NCBI RefSeq assembly: GCF_047675955.1
Contig: NC_132926.1
Span: forward strand, 10,182,576-10,246,575
Length of the DNA stretch: 64,000 nt
Direction of reading: 5' to 3'
Source of the DNA: Chlorocebus sabaeus
Lineage: Eukaryota; Chordata; Mammalia; Primates; Cercopithecidae
Positions within the stretch are counted from its first letter, which is position 1. Every line of letters starts with the position of its first letter. Positions 12,228-25,068 of the stretch are shown here, piece by piece. The translations under genes and the position numbers were made by a program. Below the pieces are notes generated by a model. It saw only the letters and a program-made list of their open reading frames with translations, was not told the DNA's origin and made no database searches.

Positions 12228-12538
12228 TTTTCTTTCTTTCTTTGTTTCTTTTTTAAGATGGAGTTTCACTGTTGTTGCCCAGGCTGGAGTGCAGTGGCGT
12301 GATCTCAGCTCACTGCAACCTCTGCCTCCCAGGTTCAAGTGATTCTCCTGCCTCAGCCTCCTGAGTAGTTGGGATTACAGGCACATGCCCCAACGCCTAG
12401 CTAATTTTTATATTTTAGTAGAGACGAGGGTTTCACCATGTTGGCCAGGCTGGTTTTGAACTCCTGACTTCAGGTGATCCACCCACCTCGACCTCCCAAA
12501 GTGCTGGGATTACAGGCATGAGCCACTGCACCCGGCCA
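12228..12538 (-). mobile_element. AluS
   Basis: Full dimer with a (TTTC) tail and end gcacccggcc. Confidence 0.93.
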
Positions 12539-12587
12539 ACATTTTTTTTTTTTTCTTTGCTTGATTGTGCAATGAAGCATACCTTTT

Positions 12588-12752
12588 GGCCTGGGTTGGT
12601 GGCTCAACGCCTGTAATCTCAGCACTTTGGGAGACCAAGATGGGCTGATCGCTTGCGGTCAAAACCAGCCTGGGCAACATGGCAAAACCCTATCTCTCCA
12701 AAAAGTAGAAAAACTAGCTGGGCTTGGTGGTACCTGCCTGTAATCCCAGCTA
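12588..12752 (+). mobile_element. Alu, 3'-truncated
   Basis: Left arm plus start of the right arm, ending taatcccagcta. Confidence 0.88.
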
Positions 12753-13304
12753 AAGGATATACATTTTAATTATGAAATTACTGCTTATAGGCCAGGCACT
12801 TCTGTTATGGATTTCTACCTTTTTTCCATGTAATCATAGAAGATAACTTTGTATGATTTCAGTCTTTTAAAGTTTATTGAGGCTTGTTTTGTGGTCTAAC
12901 ATATAGTCTATCCTAGAGAATTTCTATGTGTTTTTTAAGAAGAATGTGTATTCTGCTCCTTTCGGGTAGAATGTTCTTTATGTCAGTTAAGTCTAGTTGG
13001 TTTATAGTGTTCAAATCTCCTGTTTCCTTATCGCTATTCTGTCTAGATGTTTCATACATTATTGAAAGTAGGATATTGAGGTTTCCAAGTATTGTTTGTA
13101 GAACTGTATCTCCCTTCAATTCTGTGCTTGCTTCAAATATTCTGGGGTTTTGTTGTGTGTAATTGTTATGTCTTTCTGATGAATTGACTCTTTAATTATA
13201 AAACATCTCTTTTTATCTTTAGTAAAAATGTTTGTCGTAAAGTCTATTTTATTGTTTACAGATATAGCTACTGTAGTCCTCTTGTTTTTGGTGGTGGTGG
13301 TGGT

Positions 13305-13445
13305 TTTTTATTTGAGAAAGTGTTGCTCAGGTTGGAGTGCAGTGGTGTGATCATAGTTTTACTTTGACCTCCCGAGCTCAAGAGATCTTCCCACCTCGGC
13401 CTCCTAGAGTGCTGGGATTACAGGTGTGAGCCAGTGCACCCGTCC
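13305..13445 (-). mobile_element. Alu monomer or deleted Alu
   Basis: About 140 bp joining the right-arm end directly to the left-arm start; inside the antisense L1M. Confidence 0.8.
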
Positions 13446-13684
13446 TATTTCTTCTGTAATTCTCTCAGTTTTTGCTTGATGTCTGTTATTAGGTACATAC
13501 TTAATATTGCCATGTCTTCTTAGTGAATTTTCTTTTACTGTTATCATTTATTTCTGGAGCTGTTCCTAGGTTCTGAAGATTACTTTGTCTGGTACTAGTA
13601 TAGCCACTTCAACTTTCTTTTGATTAGTATTTGCATGATGCTGTTTATCATCCTGTAATGCGAGTTATCATCCTTTTACTTCTA

Positions 13685-14047
<363 letters not shown>

Positions 14048-14054
14048 CAATCTC

Positions 14055-14353
14055 GGCTGGGCGTGGTGGCTCACACCTGTAATCCCAGCACTTTAGGAGG
14101 CCCAGGAGGGCGGATCACTTAAGGACAGGAGTTCAAGACCAGCCTGGCCAACATGGGGAAACCCTGTCTCTACTAAAAATACAAAAATTAGCCAGGCATG
14201 GTAGCGTGCGCCTGTAGTCCCAGCTTTTGGGAGGCTGAGGCAGGAGAACTGCTTGAACCTGGGAGGCGGAGGAGGCTGCAGTGAGCCAAGATCGCACCAC
14301 TGCATTGCAGCCTGGGCAACAGAGTGAACTCCATCTCAACAACAAAAAAAAGG
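14055..14353 (+). mobile_element. Alu (second at the same site)
   Basis: Flanked by CAATCTC (14048) and GAATCTC (14354). Confidence 0.94.
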
Positions 14354-15065
14354 GAATCTCACAATGTGTTTCTTTTTAAAATTGGTTTGTTTAGACCATA
14401 TAGTGACTGATATGATTGGATTTAGGTCTGACATTGTATTATGTGTTTTCTGTTTGTTCCCTCCGGTTTTTGTTCATTTGCTTTCTGTTTTCTGCCTTCA
14501 TTTTGGATTGTTTAAATGTTTCTATTTTTTATTTTATTTATTGAGAAATGGAAAATAGATTTTCTATTTTTCATTTATAAAATTTATATTTAGCTCTTGA
14601 TTAGCGTTTCAGTTTCTCTGCTAAAAACGTTCATTTGTTTCAAGAGAGTTCCCTTTCCTCTCCCACCCCACCATGGAACATGGTTATAATAACTGCTTTG
14701 AAGTCTTTGTCTGATAATTTCAACATCTGGATCATCTCAGATTTTCCATTTGCTGATTGTCTTTTCCTTTGAAAATTGGTCACATATTTCTGGCTCTTTC
14801 TGTGTTGAGTAATTTTGGATTACGTCCTGGACATTTTGAATATTATGTGAGAATCTGTTTCCTTATAAAAATCTGGAGAACTTTGATTTTGTTTTGTTTT
14901 AGCAGGCAATCAACCCTGCTAGGTTCAGCCGGCATGTTCTGCCCCTGCTTTTGTTGCTAGTGGTTCTGATGTCAATTCACTTTTCAAAGACTTTGCTTTG
15001 TGCACAGCACATGCACCATTTAGGTTACTGTGGGGCTAGAGTGGTGGTTTATATCAGATTCATTT

Positions 15066-15335
15066 CTTTTTCTTTTTTTTTTTTTTTTTTGAGTCAGTGT
15101 CTTACTGTGTCACCCAGGCTAGAGTGCAGTGGTGTGATCTCTGCTCACTGCAGCCTCCACCTCCAGGGTTCAAACGATTCTCCTGCCTCAGCTACCCAAG
15201 TAGCTGGGATTACAGGCATGCGCCACCACGCCCAGCTAATTTTTGTATTTTTAGTAGAGACGAGGTTTAACCATGTTGCCCAGGCTGGTCTTGAACTCCT
15301 GAGCTCAAGCAGTCCGCCCATCTTGGCCTCCCAAA
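15066..15335 (-). mobile_element. AluS, 5'-truncated
   Basis: Ends at ttggcctcccaa before the consensus start. Confidence 0.92.
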
Positions 15336-15773
15336 CAGAATTTATTTCCCAGAGAGCCATGGCTGTATTGTTTTGGTACTGTTCCATGCATGCACAGGTT
15401 AGAGGTGAACGTGGAACTTGGGTCAGTTCAAACACAGAATTTTAGGGTATTCTCTTCTTTAGCTGTCTGCTCTGCAATTTCCCCCATGATCTCCATTACC
15501 AAGGAGATCTTTTATCTGCCTTATGGCTAGAAAGACAAGCTTCTCTCAAGAGTTGTTACTGCCAGCACTGCCAGTTAGTTCCATGTAACCGGAACTGCCT
15601 TTGGGGTAAAGTGGCAGTAATAAAGTGGTAAAATGCAAAGGGAGAAAAACATTCTTCCCTCATATTCCACAGTACCCTTTCTCTTGGTTTGTCTAGAATA
15701 GAATTTCTTATTGAATTTTATGTGTCCACCCTACCACCAGTATTGCTAGGAACTTTTAAAAGACTACAAAACA

Positions 15774-16089
15774 GGCTGGGCCTGGTGGCTCATGCCTGTA
15801 ATCCCAGCACTTTGGGAGGCCGAGGCAGGTGGATCACCTGAGGTCAGGAGTTCATAGACCAGCCTGGCCAACATGGTGAAACCCCATCTCTACTAAAAAT
15901 ACAAAAATTAGCCAGGCGTGGTGGCAGGTGCCTGTAATCCCAGCTACTCGGGAGGCTGAGGCAGGAGAATTGTTTGAACCTGGGAGGTGGAGGTTGCAGT
16001 GAGCCAAGATTGCGCCATTACACTCCATCCTGGGGCAATAGAGCAAGACTTCGTCTCAAAACAAAAAACAAAACAAACAACAAAAAAAC
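15774..16089 (+). mobile_element. AluS
   Basis: Full dimer with an (AAAC)-rich tail. Confidence 0.93.
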
Positions 16090-16214
16090 AGATTTTCTTC
16101 CCTCACTTCCCAAGTTTTTGGGCTTAATCAGTGAGGGAGATAGGCTCTAGTGGGCTTATAACATCTTGACCTGCACCAAGTGTCCAGGGCATTTTAACAC
16201 CAAAAACTGGGAGG

Positions 16215-16521
16215 GGCTGGGCACGGTGGCTCACACCTGTAATCCGTGTACTTTGGGAGGCTACTGTGGGCAGATCACCTGAGGTTGGGAGTTCAAGACC
16301 AGCCTGACCAACATGCAGAAACCCTGTCTCTACTAAAAATACAAAAAATTAGCTGGGCATGGTGGCGCATGCCTGTAATCCCAGCTGCTCAAGAGGCTGA
16401 GGCAGGAGAATTGCTTGAACCCGGGAGGCAAAGGTTGCAGTGAGACGAGATTACAAGAGATTACGACGCCACTGCACTCCAGCCTGGGCAACAAGAGTGA
16501 AACTCTGTCTCAAAAAAAAAA
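16215..16521 (+). mobile_element. AluS
   Basis: Full dimer with a 12-base local duplication (gagattacaaga / gagattacgacg). Confidence 0.92.
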
Positions 16522-16589
16522 GGAGGGGGGAGGAAAGGGGAAACAGTCTTGCTATAAATTGATTTATCAAATAAAATTTAGCATTCTTT

Positions 16590-17745
16590 TAAAGTAACTG
16601 TTGCTGACTTAACAGGTTTTTGTTCCAAATAAGCACTACCCCGTAGATGAGGATATTTTTTCCATATATCCATTCAGTCGTTGAATTCTGACTGTAGAAT
16701 GCATGTTCAAGGAGCCCAAGAATATGTAGGAAGATTAGGCATGGGCCTAAGTAGAACGTTGCAACTAGATGAATGTTTCCTTCATGCTGAAACCCAAGAT
16801 GATGGTCTCCCTTTTTGAAACCAAGGAGGTAGCACTGTTGATCTCTGATTTGCCTTCAGAGTCATTCTTCCCATGTTTTGAAAAATAGTGCACATTTTCA
16901 GCTGTATAACTCTGTGGTCCTATCCTGTAAAAAGAGAAGTTTGTCAACCTGTCTTCTTTTTGACCCATCTGCATCTGCTCCACGTCACATTCCCAATGTT
17001 CCGTCTGGGGTGGCTCATTAAATCCATGATTCACACCCACACTAATCACCTTATCAAACGGTTGGTCTGCCACACCCTGGGTGTACTCTTCCAAATGCTT
17101 TCTCTTTTCTTTTCTTTCTTTTTTTTTTTTATAATATGGACAGGCTGAGAGTTTCCCAAATCTATGTTCTGGTTCCTTTTTCCTTAACATTTCTGCCTTT
17201 ATTTCTTATTGCGTTTTACTATATGCAATCAGGAGGAGGCAAGCTGCTCCTTCAACACTTGGCATAGAAATGAACTCAGCTGAATAGTTTTGTTTTACCC
17301 TCCACAAAACACTAAGACATGAACAATTGAAAGACACAGACATGAACAATTGAAAGATACAAACATGAACAACTTGGCTGAATTGTTCAGCCAAGTTCTT
17401 TGCCACTTTATAACAAAGATGACCTTTCCTCCAATTTCCAATAACATGTTCCTTATTTCCATCTGAGACCTCATCAGAATGTCCTTTACCGTTCGTATTT
17501 TTATCAGTATTCTGTTCGTGTATTCTTCATAGGGAATACACACATGATTATGCGTATATTCTCTAAGAAGATTGAGGCTTTCTCTCCAGCTCTCATGTTT
17601 TCCTTCAGCGCCCTCACCAGAATTGCCTTTAAGAAGTCCCTTTATGGTGTTACTGGCTTTTTCTAACCTGTACCTTAAAACTCTTCCAGTCTCCATCCGT
17701 TAAGCAGACACTTCCACATTTTGAGGTATTTGTTACATCAGCACC
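16590..17745 (-). mobile_element. MaLR (MST/MLT-type) internal region
   Basis: The region adjoins an antisense MaLR LTR on its right in the order internal-then-LTR expected for a reversed element, and the junction text ggtaccaatatctgctttag resembles the internal/LTR border of this group. Two decayed minus-strand reading frames (16765-17190, 17295-17696) appear to be remnants of its gag-like sequence. No intact gene is present. Confidence 0.5.
17318..17380. repeat. 23-bp tandem repeat
   Basis: acatgaacaattgaaagaca occurs at 17318 and 17341 (one base different) and partially at 17364. Confidence 0.85.
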
Positions 17746-18380
17746 CTACTTATTGGTACCAATATCTGCTTTAGCTTAGGCTGCCTAACAGAATTCCATT
17801 ATCTGGGTGGCTTAAACAATGCAAATTCTTTGGGAGGCCAAGGTGGGTGGATCACCTGAGGTCTGGAGTTCCAGACCAGCCTGGCCAACATGGTGAAACC
17901 CCGTCTCTACTAAAAATACGAAAATTAGCCAGGCATGTTGGTGGGCGTCTGTAATCCCAGCTACTCAGGAGGCTGAGGCAGGAGAATCACTTGAACCCTG
18001 GAGGCAGAGGTTGCAGTGAGCTGAGATCACACCTTTGTACTCCAGCCTTGGTGACAAGAGCAAAACTCCCTCTCAAATAAATAAATAGATAAATAAATAA
18101 AAATAAAAAAATTGTTTCTAACAATTCTGGAGGCTGGAAAGTTTGAGTCAAGGTGCCAGCTGATTTGGTATCTGGTGGGGGCCTCCATCTTCCTGGTTTA
18201 CATACAGTTATCTTCTTGCTGTGTCCTCACGTGGCGAGGTAAAACCATGTCTCCTCTCTAGTCTTAAAAGGTCACTAGTCCCATTCAGTGCCCCACCTCC
18301 AAATACTATCACATTGGGTATTAGATCTTTACCACACAAGTTTTGTGAGGACACACATGCAGTCTGTAGCCGTGTTGTGG
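17746..18380 (-). mobile_element. MaLR LTR (MLT/MST-like), split by Alu
   Basis: Antisense LTR text includes ttaggctgcctaacagaatt, acaattctggaggctggaaa and cctccaaatactatcacatt. The Alu at 17826-18112 interrupts it. Confidence 0.55.
17826..18112 (+). mobile_element. AluS in MaLR LTR
   Basis: First ~40 bases missing; AAAT-repeat tail. Confidence 0.92.
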
Positions 18381-18726
18381 AACTTCAATTATATAAACTA
18401 CTTAGAAGAATCACCCTTTTACAACCCTATAGCTGTTTCAGGTAAGGATCATCAGTAGATACACTAAAGCATCATGGGTAACAGAATATTCAAGATGTCA
18501 GAGATCACCCCATGTACTGGTAATTGCCAAGGACAAATTATATCATAGGCTTGACATTCAGTTGCCTTAACCAAGTAGCCAAACTTCGCCTTCTCATGTG
18601 TGGCAACATAAAGAGTATGAGACATATTTGAGGAATTCTTACTCAAAATGTTTTACTTGACTCTAATAAAACTTCTAAACCTAACTTCCTATTTGTAGAT
18701 TAATACAAAGGGTAAAGGAACAAGTT
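18381..18726 (+). other. Unassigned intron DNA
   Basis: Between MaLR LTR and MER20; nothing recognised. Confidence 0.5.
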
Positions 18727-18795
18727 AAAATGTCTTCACACATTGCCATATCCCCTGGAGGGCAAAACCGTCCCCAGCTGAGAAACACTGGCCTA
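18727..18795 (-). mobile_element. MER20-like fragment
   Basis: The text cacattgccatatcccctgg followed by cagctgagaaacactgg is the reverse of one MER20 end (hAT-Charlie group). Confidence 0.6.
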
Positions 18796-18936
18796 CATCA
18801 AATGACGACACATAAGCCTTGATTGGAACTTGGTGTGGAAAACATTTTGGGACAATGGATAAATCTAAATAAGACTTTGTGATAGATGATATAATTTTTA
18901 AAAAATTTTTCTTAGGTATGACAACAATATTATAGT

Positions 18937-19206
18937 GTATTAATCTGACTGTTTGCCTTGCCATAAAGGAATACCTGAGACTGGGTAGTTTATAAAGAAA
19001 AGAGTTTTATTTGGCTCATGGTTCTACAGGCTGTACAGGAAGCATGGCACTGGCCTCTGTTCCTGTTGAGGGCCTCAGGGAGCTTACAATCATGGCGGAA
19101 CAAAGGGGGAACCATTGTATCACATAGCAAGAGAGAAAAAGGGGAGGAAGTGCTGTATTCTTTTAAACAACCAGATCTCATGGGAAGGGCACCAAGCCAT
19201 TCATGA
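18937..19206 (-). mobile_element. MST/THE1-type LTR fragment
   Basis: It starts tgtattaatctgactg and continues cctgagactgggtagtttat and ttacaatcatggcggaac, matching a reversed MaLR LTR. It is cut by the AluJ at 19207. Confidence 0.75.
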
Positions 19207-19484
19207 GGGTCTTCCTCTGTTGCCCAGGCTAGAGTGCAGTAGCACCATCACAGCTCACTGCAGCCTTGACCTCCCAGACTCAAGTGATCCTCCTACCTCA
19301 GTCTCCAAGTAGCTGGGACTACGGGTATACACAACTACACCTGGCTAATTTTTGTATTTTTTGTAGAGACGAGGTTTTGCCATGGTGGCCAGGTTGGCTG
19401 GTTTCAAACTCCTGGGCTCAGGTGATCTTTGCATCTTGGCCTCCCAAAATGCTGGGATTAGAGGTATGAGCCAGCACACCCAGC
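19207..19484 (-). mobile_element. AluJ
   Basis: cagccttgacctcccagact and tgttgcccagg motifs; lacks the T-run. Confidence 0.92.
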
Positions 19485-19807
19485 CAGCCTTATACTTCTT
19501 TTCAAAAAGACTTTTTTATTTACCATAGTGAGAACAAGTGTCAGAAAAGCCTTATACTTTCAATTATAGAGGTTTTATAATACCCGGCCCTACCAGATAC
19601 CAAACTATATTATACCATCTGCAATTATATATATAATCTAATTATATCTAATTGCAGACTTGATGTGTTATCTGCAACTAATATATGATCTGCAACTAGA
19701 ACTAGTTTTATTTATATCTGGTCCTTAAACTTCTAGTTGTTTTATTCTGTCTCATTTTGCATCTAACACTGTTTCCAAATAGTGTTAAAAGTGGAGATAG
19801 TGGGCCT

Positions 19808-20105
19808 TTTTTTTTTTTTTTTTTTAAGCAGAATTTCGTTCTTGTCACCAAGCTGGAGTGCAATGGCATGATCTCAGCTCACTGCAACCTCCACCTCTGG
19901 GGTTCAAGCGATTCTCCTGCCTCAGCCTCCTGAGTAGCTGGGATTACAGACACGCACCACCACACGTGGCTAATTTTGTATTTTTAGTAGAGACAGGGTT
20001 TTGCCATGTTGGCCAGGCTTGTCTCGAACTCCTGACCTCAGGTGATCCACCCATGTCGGCCTCCCAAAGTGCTGAGATTACAGGTGTGAGCCACTGTGCC
20101 TAGCC
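19808..20105 (-). mobile_element. AluS
   Basis: Full dimer from poly-T to tgtgcctagcc. Confidence 0.94.
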
Positions 20106-20284
20106 AACATCCTTGATTTATGTGTGTTCCTTCTTTCTCTTGAATTGAAAGAAAAAAAAGTTCTCTACAATCCAAAAAAAAATGTAACTCATAAGCCATT
20201 GCCCCCAACCAGTAAAGTAGACCATCTTAGAGTTTATATACTACTTAAAAGTTGCAGTGGTCTCATGTTAGGTGATCATATTCT

Positions 20285-20398
20285 TTTATATATATATAAA
20301 TCTAAAGATTTAGATTTTTATATAGAGTTACATATATTTATAGATATATAGATTTATATATATATATCTAAATATATAAATATATATATTTATTTATG
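20285..20398. repeat. AT-rich microsatellite with palindrome
   Basis: Mostly TA steps; contains the inverted repeat aaatctaaa-ga-tttagattt (20298-20317). Confidence 0.9.
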
Positions 20399-20399
20399 A

Positions 20400-20513
20400 T
20401 AGAGTGAGGGTCTCAGTATGCTCCCCAGGTTGATCTTGAACTCCTTGGCTCCAGTGATCTGTCTACCTTGGCCTTCTAAAGTGCTGGGATTACAAGCATG
20501 AGCTACCACACCC
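20400..20513 (-). mobile_element. Alu left-arm fragment
   Basis: Only the left-arm equivalent remains; adjoins an AT microsatellite. Confidence 0.8.
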
Positions 20514-20651
20514 AACTGCCTAGGCGACCATATTCTTAGTCCCAATTTCATATACTATCTTTCTCAATAAAGTTGTTTTGTGGGGTGGGGAGGACTTAAT
20601 TGTATGCTTTCATAATACTTTTAATAAGACTCACCCATTAAGAAAAGTCTT

Positions 20652-20958
20652 GGCCTGGTGCAGTGGCTCACGCCTGTAATCCCAGCACTTTGGGAGGCCG
20701 AGATGGGCAGATCACGAGGTCAGGAGATCGAGACCATCCTGGCTAACACGGTGAAACCCCGTCTCTACTAAAAAATACAAAAAACTAGCCATGTGAGGTG
20801 GCGGGCGCCTGTAGTCCCAGCTACTCGGGAGGCTGAAGCAGGAGAATGGCGTGAACCTGGGAGGCGGAGCTTGCAGTGAGCTGAGATAGCGCCACTGCAC
20901 TCCAGCCTAGGGGACAGAGCAAGACTGTCTCAAAAAAAAGAAAAAAGAAAAAAAAAAA
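20652..20958 (+). mobile_element. AluY, Old World monkey-like
   Basis: TSD AAAAGTCTT (20643, 20955). Carries aaaaaactagcc and tgaggtggcgggcgcc, variants I associate with cercopithecid AluY. Confidence 0.92.
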
Positions 20959-21540
20959 GTCTTGTAAAATCTGAGAACTATAGTTAAAAAAAAAGTGGGG
21001 GGGGGAAGTCTCAGAACATACAATGTTGCAGTAGGCTTTACAAAATGTTGCCTGTTTATATGCTCAGATCATTGGTAAGGGGACTTACACTCTTGAGGAT
21101 CAGGGCCAGGAAGTCATTATGAAGTTATGTTGATTTTTTTTTCCCCCAATAAAGCTACCTCAAAAACATTGAAATTATATAAATGCCTTTAAAATTATTA
21201 TGCTTCAATTGGTAAGCTTTAGGATATAAGCATGGCAGAAGTTCATTTTTATTTCATTTTTAATAAAATTATAGCACTGAAGATGGTGTATCTAACTTGT
21301 CTAGGCAGATATTCCTACATGTGATCCTTAATCTCTAATTTGTTATAGATGCTAAGTACCTTTGTCCGGTGATAACCATTCCATTGGCCATAGTGAAGCC
21401 CATGGATGGATCATTTCTGTAGAAAAACAATTCAGCATATGCTTTATTTAGAGTGAATCTTTGTTCTTGGTTTGCTGTGTAAAAACAAGCAGCCCAGTAA
21501 GACATGGAGTGCTGTAATGGAAAGAGAGATCTGGACTTTG

Positions 21541-22153
21541 TTGTTACTGTGTTTTGTTTTGTTTTGAGACGGAGTCTTGCTCTTGTCGCCAAGGCTGGAG
21601 TACAATGGTGTGATCTCAGCTCACTGCAACCTCTGCCTCCCAGGTTGTTCAAGTGATTCTCTTGCCTCAGCCTGCTGAGTAGCTGGGATTCAAGGTGCCT
21701 ACCACACGCCCGGCTAATTTTTGTATTTTTGGTAGAGATGGGGTTTCACCAGGCCGGGCACAGTGGCTCATACCTGTAATCCCAGTGCTTTGGGAGGCCA
21801 AGGCTGGTGGATCACCTGAGGTCAGGAGTTCAAGACCAGCCTGACCAACATGGTGAAACCTTGTCTCTACTGAAAATATGAAAATCAGCCAGGCGTGGTG
21901 GCAGGTGCCTGTAATCCCAGCTACTCGGGAGGCTGAGGCAGGAGAATCACATGAACCCGGGAGGCAGAGGTTGCAGTGAACCGAGATCATGCTGTTGCAC
22001 TCCAGCGACAAGAGTGAAACTCCATCTCAAAAAAAAAAAAAAAAGGCGGGGGGTTTCACCGTGTTAGCCAGGCTGGTCTCGAACTCCTGGCTTCAAGTGA
22101 TCCTCCTGCCTCAGCCCCACAGAGTGCTGGGATGTGAGCCACCGCGCCCAGTG
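21541..22153 (-). mobile_element. AluS split by another Alu
   Basis: TSD AGATCTGGACTTTG/AGGTCTGGACTTTG (21527-21540, 22154-22167); interrupted at 21751-22049. Confidence 0.93.
21751..22049 (+). mobile_element. Alu nested in AluS
   Basis: Duplicates GGGGTTTCACC of the host Alu (21740-21750, 22050-22060). Confidence 0.94.
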
Positions 22154-22167
22154 AGGTCTGGACTTTG

Positions 22168-24056
22168 AATTTGGGCATGTGCGTTCTAGTACGGGCTCAT
22201 TGTTTTAAGCCATCCTTGTTGCATCTTAGTTTCCTATCTGTCAGTAAGGTTGGATTGTACAATCTAAGGTCTCTTCTCCCTTTAAATTCTCAAACAGTAG
22301 AGAAGATTTGGATATCATATTGATGTTGGCATTTTAGGCATTTTAATTCCCATATCCCTATTTTTATTTTGGCAGTTAGTTGCTTTAGATAAAGGGAATA
22401 TATGTATTATGCATGTATGTATATATGTGTATATATAGTGCATTCTAAATTTACGTGAAAGTATTTGCAAGTGTCCTTTTAGTTTAGCACCGTCTATTAC
22501 GGAAGAGTTACAATATTCCATTTCTTCCCTCATGCTATTGTCTTATGGAAACTGATGCTTCCAGTTTTCAACCTGTTAAAAGCTGTTGCTTGAGTCATCT
22601 TGATATTTTTACCTTATCCATGCATTATGGCCTCTTCTTTCTTCATTTGAAGAGTTCCATCATTAAATCAAGGTTTTTCAAAGAGGAACCCAAAATAGGA
22701 AAACAATTATAATCATACTTAACTTCAAAATTGATTGTTTTTTACCAATGTTAAAATGAGTTTTTGGTAGAATGCTTTAAATTATGTAGTAAAAATATTT
22801 AAAATTATGTGTTATGTAGATCTGAGAAACAAGCCTTACTTGGGTTTTCTGTGTGTTAGATCTATTTATTTGTTACAGAGTGGGAAGAAGTGTTTAAAGA
22901 TTACAAGGAAAGATAAAGAGTGGGTGAATATGATTAAGAGGCTTCTGAGAAAAAGATGACTTTTGGACACGTTTTGAAAGAAGTGGTAAATGTGGATTGA
23001 AAGGGGAAAGGATATTTTCTAAAATAGATTGTGTAGTTTAACATTAGATTGCTTTATTAATTTTTTATTTCTCACATGTTAATTCATAGAGAACTAAAGA
23101 TGGTTGGTTACCTGCAATTTAAGGATAGAGAAGCAGAAATTTGGGGAATAAAAGATGTTTCCTGTCTTTAAATTCTTCACTGTTAGAGCACGGTACCTAG
23201 TCCTATATGCTATGAATGATACCAAGCATCTCTCTTTTGGTATCAGCAGTCAGAAGATGTGTGAAGCAGATAAAACGGAAAGTTTCAGAGCATAAAATGA
23301 AATCCAATTGAGTATATATATATTCCACATCTTACAAAAATGTTGGCTTGGTACAAACATGAGGTACTTAGCTGCCAGGCTGATAATCTGTGTCCAAGTA
23401 CTGCATTTTCAGAAATACAGGTTTGTGGCACCACCTGAACTCAGAGGATAAGATTTGGTGAACAAATGCCCATAAAGTGTACTCTGATAAGGCACAAGGA
23501 AGTGCATGGCAATCATAGGACATTTATTTAACATTTAAGGAAGGGATTTGGAAATTATGAAAAGAAGAAAGCCTGTATATTTTTGCCAAAGGACTTACAG
23601 ATGTTATTTCATACAGTACCGCCAAGTTCATTTTTACTTATTTAGCAAACATTTATTTGCAGTTTTTATGAGTGGTTTATGAATATGAACTTAAGTCCTC
23701 TTAACAACTCTATTATTTTCATGTTTTCACAAGAGGATAGTTCAAATGCTTTTGCCAAATGTCAAGTTTTTTCCCAGTTACTTATTTAACAAGGGTTAAT
23801 CATTTAGTTTAACATGAAGCTTGAAACCTCAGATTTTGTAGTGAAAATTCTGCACTGCTCTGTGGTTTGACTAAAGTAATTATGTTACAAAGAGTTAATC
23901 ATTTTAATAGTGGATATTCTATAGATAGATATTCTGTATTATGTTTATGATACAGGCAGAAATAGGCAAACAAAAGTAATCTTCCTTCATGTCGTAAACA
24001 TTTATTTTGTCTTTTGCAGGATGATTACTATGAAACTTTTGACAGCATGTAGATTT
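22168..24056 (+). other. Single-copy intron DNA
   Basis: The longest Alu-free stretch of intron 1; AT-rich, no exon or repeat recognised. Confidence 0.6.
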
Positions 24057-24070
24057 GAAAATGCATTTGG

Positions 24071-24380
24071 GGCCTGTCGTGGTGGCTCATGCCTGTAATT
24101 CCAGCACTTTGGGAGGCTGAGGTGGGCAGATCATGAAGTCGAGAGATTGAAATCATCCTGGCCAACATGGTGAAACCCCGTCTCTACTAAAAATACAAAA
24201 ATTAGCTGGGCATGGTGGCACGGGTCTGTAGTCCCAGCTACTCGGGAGGCTGAGGCAGGAGAATCACTTGAACCCAGGAGGCGGAGGTTGCAGTAAGTCG
24301 GGTCGTACCAGTGCACTCCAGCCTGGGTGACAGAGCAAGACTCTGTCTCAAATAAATAAAATTTTAAAATTAAAGATAAA
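24071..24380 (+). mobile_element. AluS
   Basis: Perfect 14-bp TSD GAAAATGCATTTGG (24057, 24381). Confidence 0.95.
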
Positions 24381-24730
24381 GAAAATGCATTTGGAACGAT
24401 TTTCCTTAAGCAACATAAATGCATCATCTATTCTTTTTGTGGGACTTTGTTGTTCTATGCTTAGTACAAATGGAGAGAGGTGAAATGAACCTACCTCATA
24501 TTTGTAAGGAAGGTGTTTTATAATTTTTCCAAGGTACTTTGAACCCTTATGATTGTTTTTCTGTTGGTTTCCTCTTTTCAAAGGCCTCTTCCTTTCATTT
24601 ACTTTAGTTTTAAGTCCTGAGATTCTTCTGTAGAGGTTTTGTTGTTTTTTGTCCGTGCTCTGTAATTCTCTCAGAATGACAGGAAAGATTATACTGAGTT
24701 ATGTCTCGTGCATTTAATGCATATTAGGCC

Positions 24731-25068
24731 AGATAATTCTGTAGAAATAGGAAGACAAAAACTTTATTCAGATAAATATCTTACTGAGTCTACCTACTTA
24801 CTGTGCCATCTTCCACTTCCTGGTCAGTAAGCTGAGTGTTGTCCGTAAACTGTCTCTAACTCATCTAAATGATAATGTAGCAGAAAATAAAGTCTACAGA
24901 TAATTCTGTAGAAATACTCAGGTAGACAAAAACTTTATTCAGACAAATATCTTACTGAGTCTACCTACTTACTGTGCCATCTTCCACTTCCTGGTCAATA
25001 AGCTGAGTGTTGTCCGTAAACTGTCTCTAACTCATCTAAATGATAATGTAGCAGAAAATAAAGTCTAC
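24731..25068. repeat. Tandem duplication, 167/171-bp units
   Basis: Copy 1 is 24731-24897 and copy 2 is 24898-25068. They are head-to-tail and differ by three substitutions and one 4-base insertion (ctca in copy 2), about 98% identical. Neither unit is a repeat family I recognise, so this appears to be a recent local duplication of single-copy intron DNA. Confidence 0.97.

Noticed and set aside
16765..17696. Minus-strand frames of 141 and 133 codons as host genes
   Set aside because: They adjoin a MaLR LTR in the order expected of a retroelement interior and have no intact domain.
24865..24895. AATAAA in the duplicated unit as a gene 3' end
   Set aside because: No upstream exon or transcript evidence is visible; AATAAA is frequent in AT-rich introns.
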